Source: CAWEHU01 sp963808965 (GTDB lineage Bacteria > Pseudomonadota > Alphaproteobacteria > Acetobacterales > Acetobacteraceae). Taken from it: a stretch of DNA of 64,000 nt. Under the pieces are notes generated by a model, which did not search any database, had not been told where the DNA came from, and saw nothing but the letters and a program-made list of their open reading frames with translations. How positions within the stretch are numbered: position 1 is the stretch's first letter; every line of letters begins with the position of its first letter. Location: the NCBI GenBank assembly GCA_963808965.1, contig CAWEHU010000019.1:129652-193651 (forward strand). Reading direction: 5' to 3'. Of the stretch, positions 9,364 to 18,157 are shown one piece after another. A program made the position numbers and the translations under genes.

Positions 9364-9375
9364 CCTGTTCTCTCC

Positions 9376-9996
9376 TCAGACGGCGATGGACGGGAACCAG
9401 GCCTGGGTCTCCCGCCTCTGCGTTTCAAAAGCGTCGATCTTCGACGCGTGCTGCAGGGTCTGGCCGATGTCGTCCAACCCGTTCAGCAGAAGATGCCTGC
9501 GAAACGGGTCGATGTCGAAAGGAATCTCGTCCCCGTTCGGGCGAACGATCACCTGCCGCTCGAGATCGACTGAAATGCGTGCGTTCTCGCCCATCCGCGC
9601 GTCGTCGATAAGCTGCTCACATATAGCGCGCGGCTGGCGAATCGGCAGGATACCGTTTTTGAAGCAGTTGTTGTGGAAGATGTCGGCGAAGTCTGGGGCA
9701 ATCACGCAGCGAATGCCGAAATCCAGCAGCGCCCAAGGCGCGTGCTCGCGCGAGGAGCCGCAACCGAAATTCTCAAACGCGATGAGAATCTGCGCGTGCC
9801 GGTACGGCTCCTGGTTCAGAATGAAATCTGGCCGCTCGCCGCCCTCCCCGTCATAGCGAAGCGTGTCGAACAGATGCGTGCCCAATCCGGAGCGCTTGAT
9901 GGTCTTGAGGAAGCGAGCCGGAATGATCTTGTCGGTGTCCACATTCGCGAGCGGCAGCGGCGCGGCGATGGCGGTAAGGGTTGTGAACTTGTCCAT
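9376..9996 (-). CDS. leuD: 3-isopropylmalate dehydratase small subunit
   Basis: The swivelling small subunit of isopropylmalate isomerase; it works with LeuC to convert 2-isopropylmalate to 3-isopropylmalate. The protein has 206 residues. The ATG at 9996 (MDKFTTLTAIAAPLPLANVD) is preceded by GAGGGAGGGC. Motifs: NVDTDKIIPARFLK and FGCGSSREHAPWALLDFG, both characteristic of LeuD. Translation upstream of 9996 only reads the end of leuC in another frame. It lies 11 bp after leuC and 12 bp before leuB, so the three genes are surely cotranscribed. Confidence 0.97.
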   Translation of the reverse strand: MDKFTTLTAIAAPLPLANVDTDKIIPARFLKTIKRSGLGTHLFDTLRYDGEGGERPDFILNQEPYRHAQILIAFENFGCGSSREHAPWALLDFGIRCVIAPDFADIFHNNCFKNGILPIRQPRAICEQLIDDARMGENARISVDLERQVIVRPNGDEIPFDIDPFRRHLLLNGLDDIGQTLQHASKIDAFETQRRETQAWFPSIAV

Positions 9997-10007
9997 GCCG
10001 CCCTCCC

Positions 10008-11423
10008 TCAACCGAACGCGCGCACATCGGTCAGCCGGCCCGTGACCGCGGCGGCGGCGGCCATCACGGGCGAGAGCAGGTGGGTCCGTCCGCCCGGTCC
10101 CTGCCGGCCCTCGAAATTGCGATTCGAGGTGCTGGCGCATCGCTCGCCCGGCTTGAGTTTGTCGGGATTTATACCAAGACACATGGAGCAGCCCGCCTCG
10201 CGCCATTCGAAGCCGGCTTCGGTGAAGACTCGGTCCAGCCCCTCCGCCTCTGCCTGCTGCTTGACGATGCCGGATCCCGGCACGACGAGCGCGCGCACGC
10301 CCTCGGCAACGCGGCGGCCCTTCGCGACTTCGGCGGCGGCGCGCAGATCCTCAAGCCGGCTGTTCGTGCAACTACCGATGAACACGGCGTCCACCCGGAT
10401 ATCCTGTAACTTCGTTCCGGGTTCGAGACCCATATACTCGAGCATTCGCTGCATCTGGGTGCGTTTGGCCTCGTCCCGCGCTTCATCGGGACTTGGGACG
10501 CTCCCGGTAATCGGCAATACCGTCTCCGGACTCGTGCCCCATGTGACCATCGGCGCGATCTCGGAGCCATCCAGGATCACGGTCTTGTCGTATTGCGCGC
10601 CAGGATCGGAAGGAAGCGTGCGCCAGTACGCAACGGCCTGCTGGAAGGCGTCGCCCTTCGGAGCGAAGGGACGGCCTTCGATCCAGGCGAAGGTGGCGTC
10701 GTCCGGCGCGATCAGCCCCGCGCGGGCACCCGCCTCGATCGACATGTTGCAGACCGTCATGCGGCCGGCCATGTCGAGGCCGCGAATGGCCTCGCCCGCG
10801 TATTCGATCACGTGCCCGTTGCCGCCGGCTGTGCCGATCTTGCCGATGATGGCGAGGATTATGTCCTTTGCCGAGGTCCCGAACGGCCGGTCCCCGTCGA
10901 CCTGGATCAGCATGTTCTTCGCCGGCCTTTGCAGCAGCGTCTGCGTCGCCAGCACGTGCTCGACCTCGGAGGTGCCGATACCAAAAGCGAGCGCGCCGAC
11001 CGCGCCATGCGTCGAGGTGTGGCTGTCGCCACAGACGATGGTCATGCCGGGCAGGCTGATCCCCTGCTCGGGGCCGATGATGTGAACAATGCCCTGGCGC
11101 GGGTCGAGCACCGGGAAGTAGGGAATGCCGAACTCGCGAACGTTGTTCTCCAGGGTTTGGACCTGGATGCGGCTCTCCTCCTCCTTGATGCCGGAGCGGC
11201 GATCGGGAGTTGTCGGAACGTTGTGATCGACCACCGCGATCGTCGCGTCCGGCCGGCGGACGGGCCGTCCCGTCAGTCGCAGGCCCTCGAAGGCCTGCGG
11301 GCTGGTGACTTCATGGACGAGATGGCGATCGATATAGAGGATACACGTTCCATCCGGCAGCCGTTCGACGACGTGGCTGTCCCAGATCTTGTCGAACAGC
11401 GTTCGCGGCCTGGATGCCGACAT
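10008..11423 (-). CDS. leuC: 3-isopropylmalate dehydratase large subunit
   Basis: The aconitase-family large subunit of isopropylmalate isomerase, which holds a [4Fe-4S] cluster. It has 471 residues from the ATG at 11423, which has a strong GGGAGGA site. Motifs: CGDSHTSTHGAVGALAFGIG, the first cluster cysteine in IGSCTNSR, and the pair in EAGCSMCLGINPD, followed by STSNRNFEGRQG. It sits 28 bp after rplS, linking the leucine genes to the ffh-rpsP-rimM-trmD-rplS operon, an arrangement common in Rhodospirillales-type genomes. No leader peptide or attenuator is apparent in the short gap. Confidence 0.98.
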   Translation of the reverse strand: MSASRPRTLFDKIWDSHVVERLPDGTCILYIDRHLVHEVTSPQAFEGLRLTGRPVRRPDATIAVVDHNVPTTPDRRSGIKEEESRIQVQTLENNVREFGIPYFPVLDPRQGIVHIIGPEQGISLPGMTIVCGDSHTSTHGAVGALAFGIGTSEVEHVLATQTLLQRPAKNMLIQVDGDRPFGTSAKDIILAIIGKIGTAGGNGHVIEYAGEAIRGLDMAGRMTVCNMSIEAGARAGLIAPDDATFAWIEGRPFAPKGDAFQQAVAYWRTLPSDPGAQYDKTVILDGSEIAPMVTWGTSPETVLPITGSVPSPDEARDEAKRTQMQRMLEYMGLEPGTKLQDIRVDAVFIGSCTNSRLEDLRAAAEVAKGRRVAEGVRALVVPGSGIVKQQAEAEGLDRVFTEAGFEWREAGCSMCLGINPDKLKPGERCASTSNRNFEGRQGPGGRTHLLSPVMAAAAAVTGRLTDVRAFG

Positions 11424-11451
11424 GTTTGTTCCTCCCTTCGATGGCGGCGCC

Positions 11452-11886
11452 TTACTCGGCCGCGCTGGCTTCCGGCTCCTGCGCGGCGGCTCCGGCCGCG
11501 GCCTCGGTACTGGCGGTGCCGGTGGTCGCCCGGCCTTTCTCGGCGATGCGGGCGGACTTGCCGCTGCGGCCACGTAGATAATAGAGCTTGGCGCGGCGGA
11601 CGTCGCCCCGGCGCACGACGGTAATCTCGGCGATCGTCGGCGAGTAAAGCGGGAACACGCGCTCGACTCCCTCGCCGTAGCTGATCTTCCGCACGGTGAA
11701 GTTGCTGTTCACCCCCTTGTTGGAGCGCGCGATGCACACGCCCTCGAAGGCCTGCGTACGGGTGCGTTCGCCTTCGACCACCTTGACCGCGACGCGAAGC
11801 GTGTCGCCGGCGGCGAAGTCCGGTACCGGCCGCCTCGCCGTGAGACGGGCAATCTGCTCCGCCTCGAATTGCTGGATGATGTTCAT
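11452..11886 (-). CDS. rplS: 50S ribosomal protein L19
   Basis: A structural protein of the large ribosomal subunit at the 30S-50S interface. It has 144 residues from the ATG at 11886 (MNIIQQFEAEQIARL). The conserved core is complete: FAAGDTLRVAVKVVEGERTRTQ, FEGVCIARSN, FTVRKISYGEGVERVFPLYSP and RRGDVRRAKLYYLRGRSGK. A C-terminal Ala/Glu-rich tail of about 25 residues (TEAAAGAAAQEPEASAAE) extends past the globular part, as often seen in alphaproteobacterial L19. It lies 28 bp after trmD. Confidence 0.98.
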   Translation of the reverse strand: MNIIQQFEAEQIARLTARRPVPDFAAGDTLRVAVKVVEGERTRTQAFEGVCIARSNKGVNSNFTVRKISYGEGVERVFPLYSPTIAEITVVRRGDVRRAKLYYLRGRSGKSARIAEKGRATTGTASTEAAAGAAAQEPEASAAE

Positions 11887-11914
11887 CGTCCTGATCCTTT
11901 CGGGTCTAGTCCCC

Positions 11915-12640
11915 TTACGGCGCGGCTCTGTCGCTGGCAACCGGCGCCGGCTTTTGCATGGAGGCGTACGCGGCCCAAAGGTCCGGCCGGCGCTCGCGCG
12001 TGATTCGTTCGGCTTCGCCCCGACGCCACGCGGCGATGGCGGCGTGGTTGCCCGACAGCAGTATCTCGGGCACCCGCAGCCCTTGCCACTCCGCCGGACG
12101 GGTGTAGTGCGGGTATTCGAGGAGCCCGGCCGCGAAGCTCTCCTCTTCGGCGCTCGCGGCGGTACCCATCACGCCGGGGAGCAGGCGGACCGCCGCGTCC
12201 AACACGGCCAGGGCCGCGAGCTCGCCGCCCGAGAGCACGAAATCACCAATGCTCACCTCTTCCATGCCGCGGACCTCGACGACGCGCTGGTCCACGCCTT
12301 CGTAGCGGCCACACAGGAGCGTCACGCCGTCCCCTGCCGCATAGCGGCGTGCGTCCGCCTGGGTGAAGCGGCGCCCGCGAGGGCTGAGGTAGACGAGCGG
12401 ACGCTCATCCGCGGCGGCCGCGATGGCTGCGTCAACCACGTCCGGCCGCAGCACCATCCCCGCGCCGCCGCCGAACGGGGGGTCGTCGACGCTGCGCTGC
12501 CGGCCGGTGGCGTAATCGCGAATATCGACCGCGCGGAGCGACCAAAGGCCGCGTTCGAGCGCGCGCCCGGCGAGTGAGAGGCCGAGCGGGCCAGGGAACA
12601 TATCCGGAAACAGGGTGAGGACCGTCGCGCGCCAGCTCAT
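11915..12640 (-). CDS. trmD: tRNA (guanine-N1)-methyltransferase
   Basis: A SPOUT-family methyltransferase that makes m1G37 next to the anticodon of tRNAs reading CNN/GGG, preventing +1 frameshifting. It has 241 residues. The SAM-binding trefoil-knot motifs are present: YLSPRGRRFTQ, LLCGRYEGVDQRV and EVSIGDFVLSGGELAAL; GGGAGMVLRPD lies near the N-terminus. The ATG at 12640 overlaps the rimM stop by four bases. It is part of the ffh-rpsP-rimM-trmD-rplS operon and is intact. Confidence 0.98.
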   Translation of the reverse strand: MSWRATVLTLFPDMFPGPLGLSLAGRALERGLWSLRAVDIRDYATGRQRSVDDPPFGGGAGMVLRPDVVDAAIAAAADERPLVYLSPRGRRFTQADARRYAAGDGVTLLCGRYEGVDQRVVEVRGMEEVSIGDFVLSGGELAALAVLDAAVRLLPGVMGTAASAEEESFAAGLLEYPHYTRPAEWQGLRVPEILLSGNHAAIAAWRRGEAERITRERRPDLWAAYASMQKPAPVASDRAAP

Positions 12641-13251
12641 TCCGGCCCCCTTGCGGGCACCCCTCGCCCAACCCCCTCTCGTAGGGCCAGGGGGCTGTCG
12701 GTCTGTTCTCCCCCTTCCCTTGTGGGAGGAGGCGGGGGGAGAGGTGTCTCCGCAGGCGGCACGACTACAAGCCGGTCCCCGGCGATATCGACCAAAGGCA
12801 CGCAGGCGCGCGTGAACGGGAGCAGCAGCGGCGGTGCGCCCTCGCGCATGATCTCGAGGCTCGCGCCCCCGCCGTAGTCATGCACTGCTTCGACCCGACC
12901 GAGCTTCACGCCCGCTTCGTCCAGCGCCGTGATCCCGACGAGGTCGGCGAGGTAGAACTCGTCCTCGCCCGCAGGGGGCAGGCGGTCGCGCTCTATATAA
13001 AGACGGGTGTTGGTCAGCTTCTCCGCCCCCGTCCGGTCGGCAACGGCCACGCGCCTTTCACCCACGATCTCAGTCACCTCCGCGAGGCCCTCCCCGCGCC
13101 ATCGCAGGGTGAAGCGCCTTCCGCGCTCATCGGAGAGCGGACCGTAGGCAACCAGGTCCGCAGGCCGGGCGGTGTAGCTGACGACGTGCACGAGCCCGCG
13201 CACGCCATGCGGCTTGCCAATCACACCGAGCAGGATGCGGCTTTCCGGCAC
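12637..13251 (-). CDS. rimM: Ribosome maturation factor RimM with repeat-derived C-terminal tail
   Basis: Helps mature the 30S head through binding of protein S19. The N-terminal RimM domain starts LLGVIGKPHGVRGLVHVVSY, and the PRC-barrel domain ends around residue 168 (VPLVDIAGDRLVVVPPAE). Normal family members stop there. Here translation continues for about 35 proline- and glycine-rich residues through a palindromic intergenic repeat (12655-12750) to a stop that overlaps the trmD start (ATGA). The tail is therefore probably a recent, non-structural extension. It lies 10 bp after rpsP. Confidence 0.96.
   Translation of the reverse strand: MPESRILLGVIGKPHGVRGLVHVVSYTARPADLVAYGPLSDERGRRFTLRWRGEGLAEVTEIVGERRVAVADRTGAEKLTNTRLYIERDRLPPAGEDEFYLADLVGITALDEAGVKLGRVEAVHDYGGGASLEIMREGAPPLLLPFTRACVPLVDIAGDRLVVVPPAETPLPPPPPTREGGEQTDSPLALREGVGRGVPARGPE
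12655..12750. repeat. Intergenic-type palindromic repeat captured inside rimM
   Basis: The stretch contains CCCCTCGCCC, CCCCCTCTCG-TAGGGCCAGGGGG and then CTCCCCCTTCCC-TTGTGGGAGGAG with GGGGGGAGAGG. It resembles the repeat at 5663-5695, a type normally found between genes in high-GC proteobacteria. Here it is entirely within the 3' end of rimM, in frame. Confidence 0.6.
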
Positions 13252-13261
13252 GTCTCGCCGA

Positions 13262-13594
13262 TCAGGCCCCGGCGGCCTTGGCCCGCTCCTGCGCCTTCTT
13301 CTTCGGCGCCGACTTCACGGGCTGTTCGCGATACGTCGGCATCGGTGCTATCCCGGCTTTGCCGAGGAACCGCGCCACCCGGTCGGTGGCGACCGCACCC
13401 TGGCCGATCCAGTGCTGGAGGCGCTCCGATTGCAGCCGTACGCGGTCGTCGTGCTCGGCCGGCAGCATCGGGTTGTAGCTGCCCAGCTTCTCGATAAACC
13501 GCCCGTCCCGTGGACTGCGACTGTCGGCGACCACGATGTGGTAGTACGGACGCTTCTTCGCGCCGGCGCGGGATAGGCGGATCTTCAGGCCCAT
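13262..13594 (-). CDS. rpsP: 30S ribosomal protein S16
   Basis: A small-subunit assembly protein. It has 110 residues and opens MGLKIRLSRAGAKKRPYYHI, the unmistakable S16 N-terminus, followed by VVADSRSPRDGRFIEKLGSY and DRVRLQSERLQHWIGQGAVAT. A lysine/alanine-rich tail (SAPKKKAQERAKAAGA) ends the protein, as in other alphaproteobacteria. It is 25 bp after ffh and 10 bp before rimM. Confidence 0.98.
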   Translation of the reverse strand: MGLKIRLSRAGAKKRPYYHIVVADSRSPRDGRFIEKLGSYNPMLPAEHDDRVRLQSERLQHWIGQGAVATDRVARFLGKAGIAPMPTYREQPVKSAPKKKAQERAKAAGA

Positions 13595-13619
13595 TCTGTC
13601 TCTCTCTTTCGGTTTGGAT

Positions 13620-14999
13620 TCAGTGCGGCCGGTTCTGGCGCTGCATGCTCTTCGGCATGAGCGCCCCGAGGCCGTGGCGCATGAGGCCTTTCTGGCCCAA
13701 CTTGTTCATGCGCTTCATCATCGTGGACATATCGTCGAATTGGCGGAGGAGCCGGTTCACCTCCTGCACGGAGGTGCCCGAGCCGGCGGCGATGCGCTTC
13801 TTGCGGCTCGCCTTGATGATGTCGGGCTGCCGGCGCTCCTTCGGCGTCATCGACCCGATGATCGCCCCCTGGCGCTTCAGGATAGTCGTGTCGAGATTGG
13901 CGTCCTCGATCTGCTGCTTGATCTTGCCGATGCCGGGCAGCATCCCGAGGATGCCCGAGAGGCTGCCCATCTTCGTGATCTGCTTCAGCTGGCTCGCGTA
14001 ATCCTCAAGATCGAACTGGCCCTTCGCCATCTTGCGGGCGAGCTTTTCGGCCTCCTCCTGATCGACGGTCTCGGAGGCCCGCTCCACCAGCCCGACGATG
14101 TCGCCCATGCCGAGAATGCGGCCGGCTACGCGCTCGGGGTGGAAATCTTCGAGGGCGTCGATCTTCTCGCCGACGCCCACGAGTTTGATGGGAGCCCCGG
14201 TCACCGCGCGCATGGAGAGCGCCGCGCCGCCGCGGGCGTCGCCGTCCATGCGCGTCATCACGATCCCGGTCACGCCGACGGCCTCGTTGAAGGCCTTCGC
14301 GGTGTTGACCGCGTCCTGGCCGGTCATCGCATCGACGACGAGCAGAGTCTCGGCCGGGTTGGTCGCGGCGCGGATCTCTCGCACCTCATCCATCAGCGCT
14401 TGATTGATCGAGAGGCGCCCGGCCGTGTCGAGGATGACGATGTCGAACCCCTCGCGCCGCCCGGCATCCATCGCCCGGCGGGCGATCTCTACCGGGGTCT
14501 GGCCCTGCACGATCGGCAGGCTCGGAACGCCGGCGCGCTCGGCGAGCTGTGCGAGCTGGAGCTGCGCCGCCGGGCGCTGCGTGTCGAGGCTGGCCAGCAG
14601 CACCCGGCGGCGCAGCCTCTCATGCAGGCGGAGCGCGATCTTGCCGGCCGTGGTGGTTTTGCCCGAGCCCTGCAACCCGACCATCAGCATGGGGATCGGC
14701 GCCGCGGCATTGAGGTTGAGACTGACCGCTCCCGCCCCGCCCAGTTGCTCGATCATCACGTCGTTGACGATCTTCACGACCTGCTGGCCGGGGCTGACGG
14801 AGTCGAGCACCTCGGTCCCGAGCGCCCGCTCCCGGACCTTGCTGACGAAGTCGCGGACCACGGGCAAGGCCACGTCGGCATCGAGCAGCGCGAGGCGGAC
14901 CTCGCGGAGTGCCTCATTCACGTCGGTCTCGTTGAGCGCCCCGCGACCGCGCAGGCGCTCGAAGACCCCGGAAAGCTTGTCGGACAGCGCCTCGAACAC
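13620..14999 (-). CDS. ffh: Signal recognition particle protein Ffh (SRP54)
   Basis: The GTPase of the signal recognition particle: it binds 4.5S RNA and signal sequences of nascent membrane proteins and docks with FtsY. It has 459 residues. The N domain comes first (MFEALSDKLSGVFERLRGRG). The G domain has G1 GLQGSGKTTTAGK, G3 ILDTAGRL, TRMDGDARGGAAL and VGVGEKIDALEDFHPER. The methionine-rich M domain ends with SRKKRIAAGSGTSVQEVNRL. It heads the operon; the 190 bp upstream, shared with the divergent M15 peptidase gene, must hold its promoter. Confidence 0.98.
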   Translation of the reverse strand: MFEALSDKLSGVFERLRGRGALNETDVNEALREVRLALLDADVALPVVRDFVSKVRERALGTEVLDSVSPGQQVVKIVNDVMIEQLGGAGAVSLNLNAAAPIPMLMVGLQGSGKTTTAGKIALRLHERLRRRVLLASLDTQRPAAQLQLAQLAERAGVPSLPIVQGQTPVEIARRAMDAGRREGFDIVILDTAGRLSINQALMDEVREIRAATNPAETLLVVDAMTGQDAVNTAKAFNEAVGVTGIVMTRMDGDARGGAALSMRAVTGAPIKLVGVGEKIDALEDFHPERVAGRILGMGDIVGLVERASETVDQEEAEKLARKMAKGQFDLEDYASQLKQITKMGSLSGILGMLPGIGKIKQQIEDANLDTTILKRQGAIIGSMTPKERRQPDIIKASRKKRIAAGSGTSVQEVNRLLRQFDDMSTMMKRMNKLGQKGLMRHGLGALMPKSMQRQNRPH

Positions 15000-15188
15000 G
15001 GTTCCCTCAATGGCGAAAGCGCCGCTGCGCGAACCCTCGCGGAGCGGCGGAGCCCCCGCGCAGGGCGGGGACCGGGCTTTTCTATACTGTGACCCGGAGC
15101 GCGGCGTTATGGAGGCGCGGTAGGGTCGAAGTCAAGAAAGCCGCGCGGCGCCCCGGCCTTCGTTTCATGTGCAGGACAGAACCAACGT

Positions 15189-16049
15189 ATGAGCCGAACC
15201 TTTGCCCTGGCGTTACTCCCTATCGCGCTCGCGGCCGTGGTCCGTTCGGCCACAGCAGAGGATGGCGACCGCCCCGATACCCTGGTCCGCGCCTATCCCG
15301 AGGAGCTGGCCGGCCATGACGAGACCGGCCTCGTTTGGCGCGACGGCACGCGGATGCCGCTCTCGGACGGGGAACCCGCGAAAAGCCTGGACGCAATGCT
15401 CCGGCACGGATCGATCCTCGACCAGCTCCGGATCGCCTATCCTGCGGGTGCCATCACAATCCCGCCGGGGCCGGGCGACGATCCCGGACGGATTCGCAAC
15501 GTCGCCCTCTTCGACAAGATGTACGGCGATTGCCGGAAGGGCGAGGTAACGCCGCGTCTCGTGCCGGTTGTGTGGCTGCCGCGGAGCTGGGGCCACACAA
15601 TTCAAGCGACCTCGGTGAACCACGTCGCCGAACGCCTCAGCGCGATCTCCGAGGAACTCGAGGCCCTACCCGACGCGCTGAAGCGTTACGCATACCCGCC
15701 CGGGGGCACGTATAACTGCCGCGCGGTCGCCGATACCGGCCAGCCGAGCATGCATGGATGGGGTGCGGCGATCGACCTCAACCCCGCCCACGCCGAGTAT
15801 TGGGAGTGGCGCCGCTCCGGTTTCACCGACGGCCCCACCCATCGGATCCCGTCGGAAATCGTGGACATCTTCGAGCGGCACGGATTCATCTGGGGCGGCA
15901 AATGGTTCCACTACGACACGATGCATTTCGAGTACCGTCCGGAGCTGCTGGCCCAGCCGACGGTCCCGGAGCAATGGGCCATCGCACCCGGCGAGCGTTC
16001 GCCTTCAGCCGCAGGCCGCCGCGATCGAGTCCCCCACGGCGCGCCGTAG
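15189..16049 (+). CDS. Secreted M15-family peptidase (D-Ala-D-Ala carboxypeptidase-like)
   Basis: A probable zinc peptidase acting on peptidoglycan in the periplasm. A signal peptide is visible (MSRTFALALLPIALAAVVRS, cleavage near ATA). The M15-type zinc site is visible as SMHGWGAAIDLN (His and Asp ligands), with the final His in HYDTMHFEYRPELL; GTYNCRAVADTG lies just before. It has 286 residues. The last 45 bases overlap tail-to-tail with the convergent serine hydrolase gene, which may mean the true end of one is slightly shorter. It is divergent from ffh. Substrate (cell-wall cross-links) is inferred from the family. Confidence 0.85.
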   Translation: MSRTFALALLPIALAAVVRSATAEDGDRPDTLVRAYPEELAGHDETGLVWRDGTRMPLSDGEPAKSLDAMLRHGSILDQLRIAYPAGAITIPPGPGDDPGRIRNVALFDKMYGDCRKGEVTPRLVPVVWLPRSWGHTIQATSVNHVAERLSAISEELEALPDALKRYAYPPGGTYNCRAVADTGQPSMHGWGAAIDLNPAHAEYWEWRRSGFTDGPTHRIPSEIVDIFERHGFIWGGKWFHYDTMHFEYRPELLAQPTVPEQWAIAPGERSPSAAGRRDRVPHGAP

Positions 16050-17015
16050 CCCCTGGATCCCGGTCTCGCGATGGCGGGTCGGATGCACACGGTTGGTCAG
16101 CAAGGCCCAGGCGATCCCGCGCGCGAAGTCGATCCAAAGACCCGTGCCGGTGAAGCCGGTGTGCCCGATCGTCTCGGCGGAACAAGCGTCTCCGCCCGAC
16201 CAGCCCTCGTGCGCCGCCTCCCATCCGATTGTACGGGTTGGCGATTGCGTCGCGCGGATGGCCGCGAGCGCGGTGCCGGGTAAACCGGTTCCTTGCAGCA
16301 GGCCAAGCGCGAAGCCGAGCACGCCGTCGATCGTGCCGAACAGTCCGGCGTGACCGGCTGCACCGCCAAGGGCAAAAGCGTTTTCGTCGTGAACCTCCCC
16401 GCGCAACACCCGGCCGCGCCAAGTGCAGCGTTCGGTCGCGGCGCAATCGCCCGGATCAGGACCGAAACTCAGTCCCTCGGGCAGCGGAAGCGCCGCGAGG
16501 CTCTGGCCCGTGAGGCGCTCGATCGCGATGCCGAGCAGCATGAAGTTGATATCGGAGTAGCAGGGCGGCCCGGCCCGCCACACCCGTTGCAAGATGAAGG
16601 CGCGTAAGGTCGCCGGGTCCTGGCCATACGTGTAGAGCGGCTCGACCGCGGGCAGATGCGTCTGATGGCTCAGGCACTGGCGGAAGGTGAGCGCGCGCTC
16701 CGGCGCCGCGAGATCGTATTGCCGCAGATCGGGGATCGCGACCGTGAGCGGATCGTCGAGCGCCACCCGTCCCTCGGACACGAGCCGCAGGACGGCGGAG
16801 GTGGTGAAGATCACCTTGGTCAGCGAAGCGAGGTCGAACCAGGTCGAACGCAGCATCCTGGCCTGTGTAGGCTCGAGTTGCGCGTTCCCGGCAACCCGCA
16901 CGGCTCGCTCGCCGGCCCCGCCGAGGACGCCGAGCGCCGCGCCCGGAATGGCGCCGCCCGCCACAGCCTGGCGGACCGGCTCGAATGCCGCGCCGATGAT
17001 GTCCTCAGCTTGCAT
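16005..17015 (-). CDS. Serine hydrolase of the class C beta-lactamase / penicillin-binding-like family
   Basis: A DD-peptidase-fold serine hydrolase, 336 residues from the ATG at 17015 (MQAEDIIGAAFEPVRQAVAG). The catalytic SxxK is DLASLTKVIF, the second element is CYSDINFMLL (YxN type), and the third is HTG in IGHTGFTGTG rather than KTG, a usual variant in the esterase/PBP4* branch. There is no clear signal peptide, so it is probably cytoplasmic or exported by other means. The family includes esterases, D-aminopeptidases and beta-lactamases; which applies here is unknown. It converges on and overlaps the M15 peptidase gene. Confidence 0.85.
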   Translation of the reverse strand: MQAEDIIGAAFEPVRQAVAGGAIPGAALGVLGGAGERAVRVAGNAQLEPTQARMLRSTWFDLASLTKVIFTTSAVLRLVSEGRVALDDPLTVAIPDLRQYDLAAPERALTFRQCLSHQTHLPAVEPLYTYGQDPATLRAFILQRVWRAGPPCYSDINFMLLGIAIERLTGQSLAALPLPEGLSFGPDPGDCAATERCTWRGRVLRGEVHDENAFALGGAAGHAGLFGTIDGVLGFALGLLQGTGLPGTALAAIRATQSPTRTIGWEAAHEGWSGGDACSAETIGHTGFTGTGLWIDFARGIAWALLTNRVHPTRHRETGIQGLRRAVGDSIAAACG

Positions 17016-17137
17016 ACCGTCCCGGCTCTCCTGCGCTGCGCCTGAGCATCGAATATTGCTCTCCGCGCCGGAAGAGCTTCGGATGTTGCCCGCGGAGGCG
17101 CACGGTCGGCTCGGAGCGAAGAGAGGGGGGAACAAGC

Positions 17138-17986
17138 ATGTATCTTGGCGCAGCGATCTTCTTCACGGAGTACTCGATTTCGCCCGCCGAGCTCGGCCCG
17201 GCGCTTGAGCAGCGCGGGTTCGAATCGCTCTGGGCGGCGGAGCACTCGCATATTCCGCTATCGCGGCGGACTCCCTGGCCGGGCGGCGCGGAGCTGCCGA
17301 AGCGGTACTACGATGTGATGGACCCGTTCGTCGTGCTCACGGCCGCGGCCGTTGCGACCCGCAGACTGAAACTGGGCACCGGCGTGTGCCTCGTCACCCA
17401 GCGCGATCCGATTCAGACCGCGAAGCAGGTCGCGTCACTCGATCAAATCTCGGGCGGGCGATTTCTGTTCGGCGTTGGAAACGGCTGGAATGCCGAGGAG
17501 ATGGAGGATCACGGCACGGTCTTCGTAACGCGCCACAAGCTCGCGCGCGAGCGGATCGAGGCGATGAAGGCGATATGGACCGAGGACGCCGCCGAGTATC
17601 ACGGAGAATTCGTCAATTTCGGTCCGATGGCGGCATGGCCCAAGCCGGTGCAGAAGCCGCATCCGCCCGTGATCGTGGGCGGCGCATTCCCTTACGGGGC
17701 AAGACGGGCGCTGCGCTACGGGAATGGTTGGATGCCCATTGCGGGGCGCCCCCCGCACGGCGACCTGGCCCAAGTGGTGCCAATGTTCCGCCGCATGGCG
17801 GAGGAGGCCGGGCGGGACCCCGAGACCTTGCCCATCACCGTGTACGCAGCGGGTGAAAATCCGGATCAGTTGAAACAGTACCGTGATCTCGGCATCAAAC
17901 GTGTGATTGTGAGCCTGGATTCCGCGAAGGCGGACACCGTGCTGCCCATCCTGGATCGGTGGGCGACGCTCATGCCGCTTGTATGA
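17138..17986 (+). CDS. LLM-class (luciferase-like) F420-dependent-type oxidoreductase
   Basis: A TIM-barrel flavin/F420-dependent oxidoreductase of the bacterial luciferase superfamily. It has 282 residues from ATG 17138, which is preceded by a GGGGGGA-rich site. Motifs: FESLWAAEHSHIP, LGTGVCLVTQRDPIQTAKQV, SGGRFLFGVGNGWNAEEME and KPHPPVIVGGAFPYGARRAL, as in the TIGR03619-like subgroup. The substrate is unknown. Alphaproteobacterial members may use FMN rather than F420; this cannot be decided here. It starts about 120 bp from the divergent serine hydrolase. Confidence 0.87.
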   Translation: MYLGAAIFFTEYSISPAELGPALEQRGFESLWAAEHSHIPLSRRTPWPGGAELPKRYYDVMDPFVVLTAAAVATRRLKLGTGVCLVTQRDPIQTAKQVASLDQISGGRFLFGVGNGWNAEEMEDHGTVFVTRHKLARERIEAMKAIWTEDAAEYHGEFVNFGPMAAWPKPVQKPHPPVIVGGAFPYGARRALRYGNGWMPIAGRPPHGDLAQVVPMFRRMAEEAGRDPETLPITVYAAGENPDQLKQYRDLGIKRVIVSLDSAKADTVLPILDRWATLMPLV

Positions 17987-18157
17987 GCTGCAACAATCAT
18001 CCGCGCTGGCACGGCAAGCTCGGTTAACGGGGCGGGACCATGTTGCGCGGCATCTGTCCGGGGCGGGTGTGGGCGCCGGGGCCGGCCCGGCTCACCATTC
18101 CCCTCCTTGACGAATCCGAGTCATGGATGCTTGCCATTCCTGAAGGAGTCGAACCCG

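Noticed and set aside
13614..15092. A 492-codon open frame on the plus strand opposite ffh
   Set aside because: It is the antisense shadow of a conserved essential gene, His/Arg-rich and without family resemblance, as expected in very GC-rich DNA. Similar shadows opposite uvrB (20361-21992), purL (35536-36783), permeases (39781-41088) and ahcY (48367-49044) were rejected for the same reason.
15189..17015. M15 peptidase and serine hydrolase as a cell-wall operon
   Set aside because: They are convergent and overlap tail-to-tail, so they are not cotranscribed; a shared role is possible but not shown by the layout.
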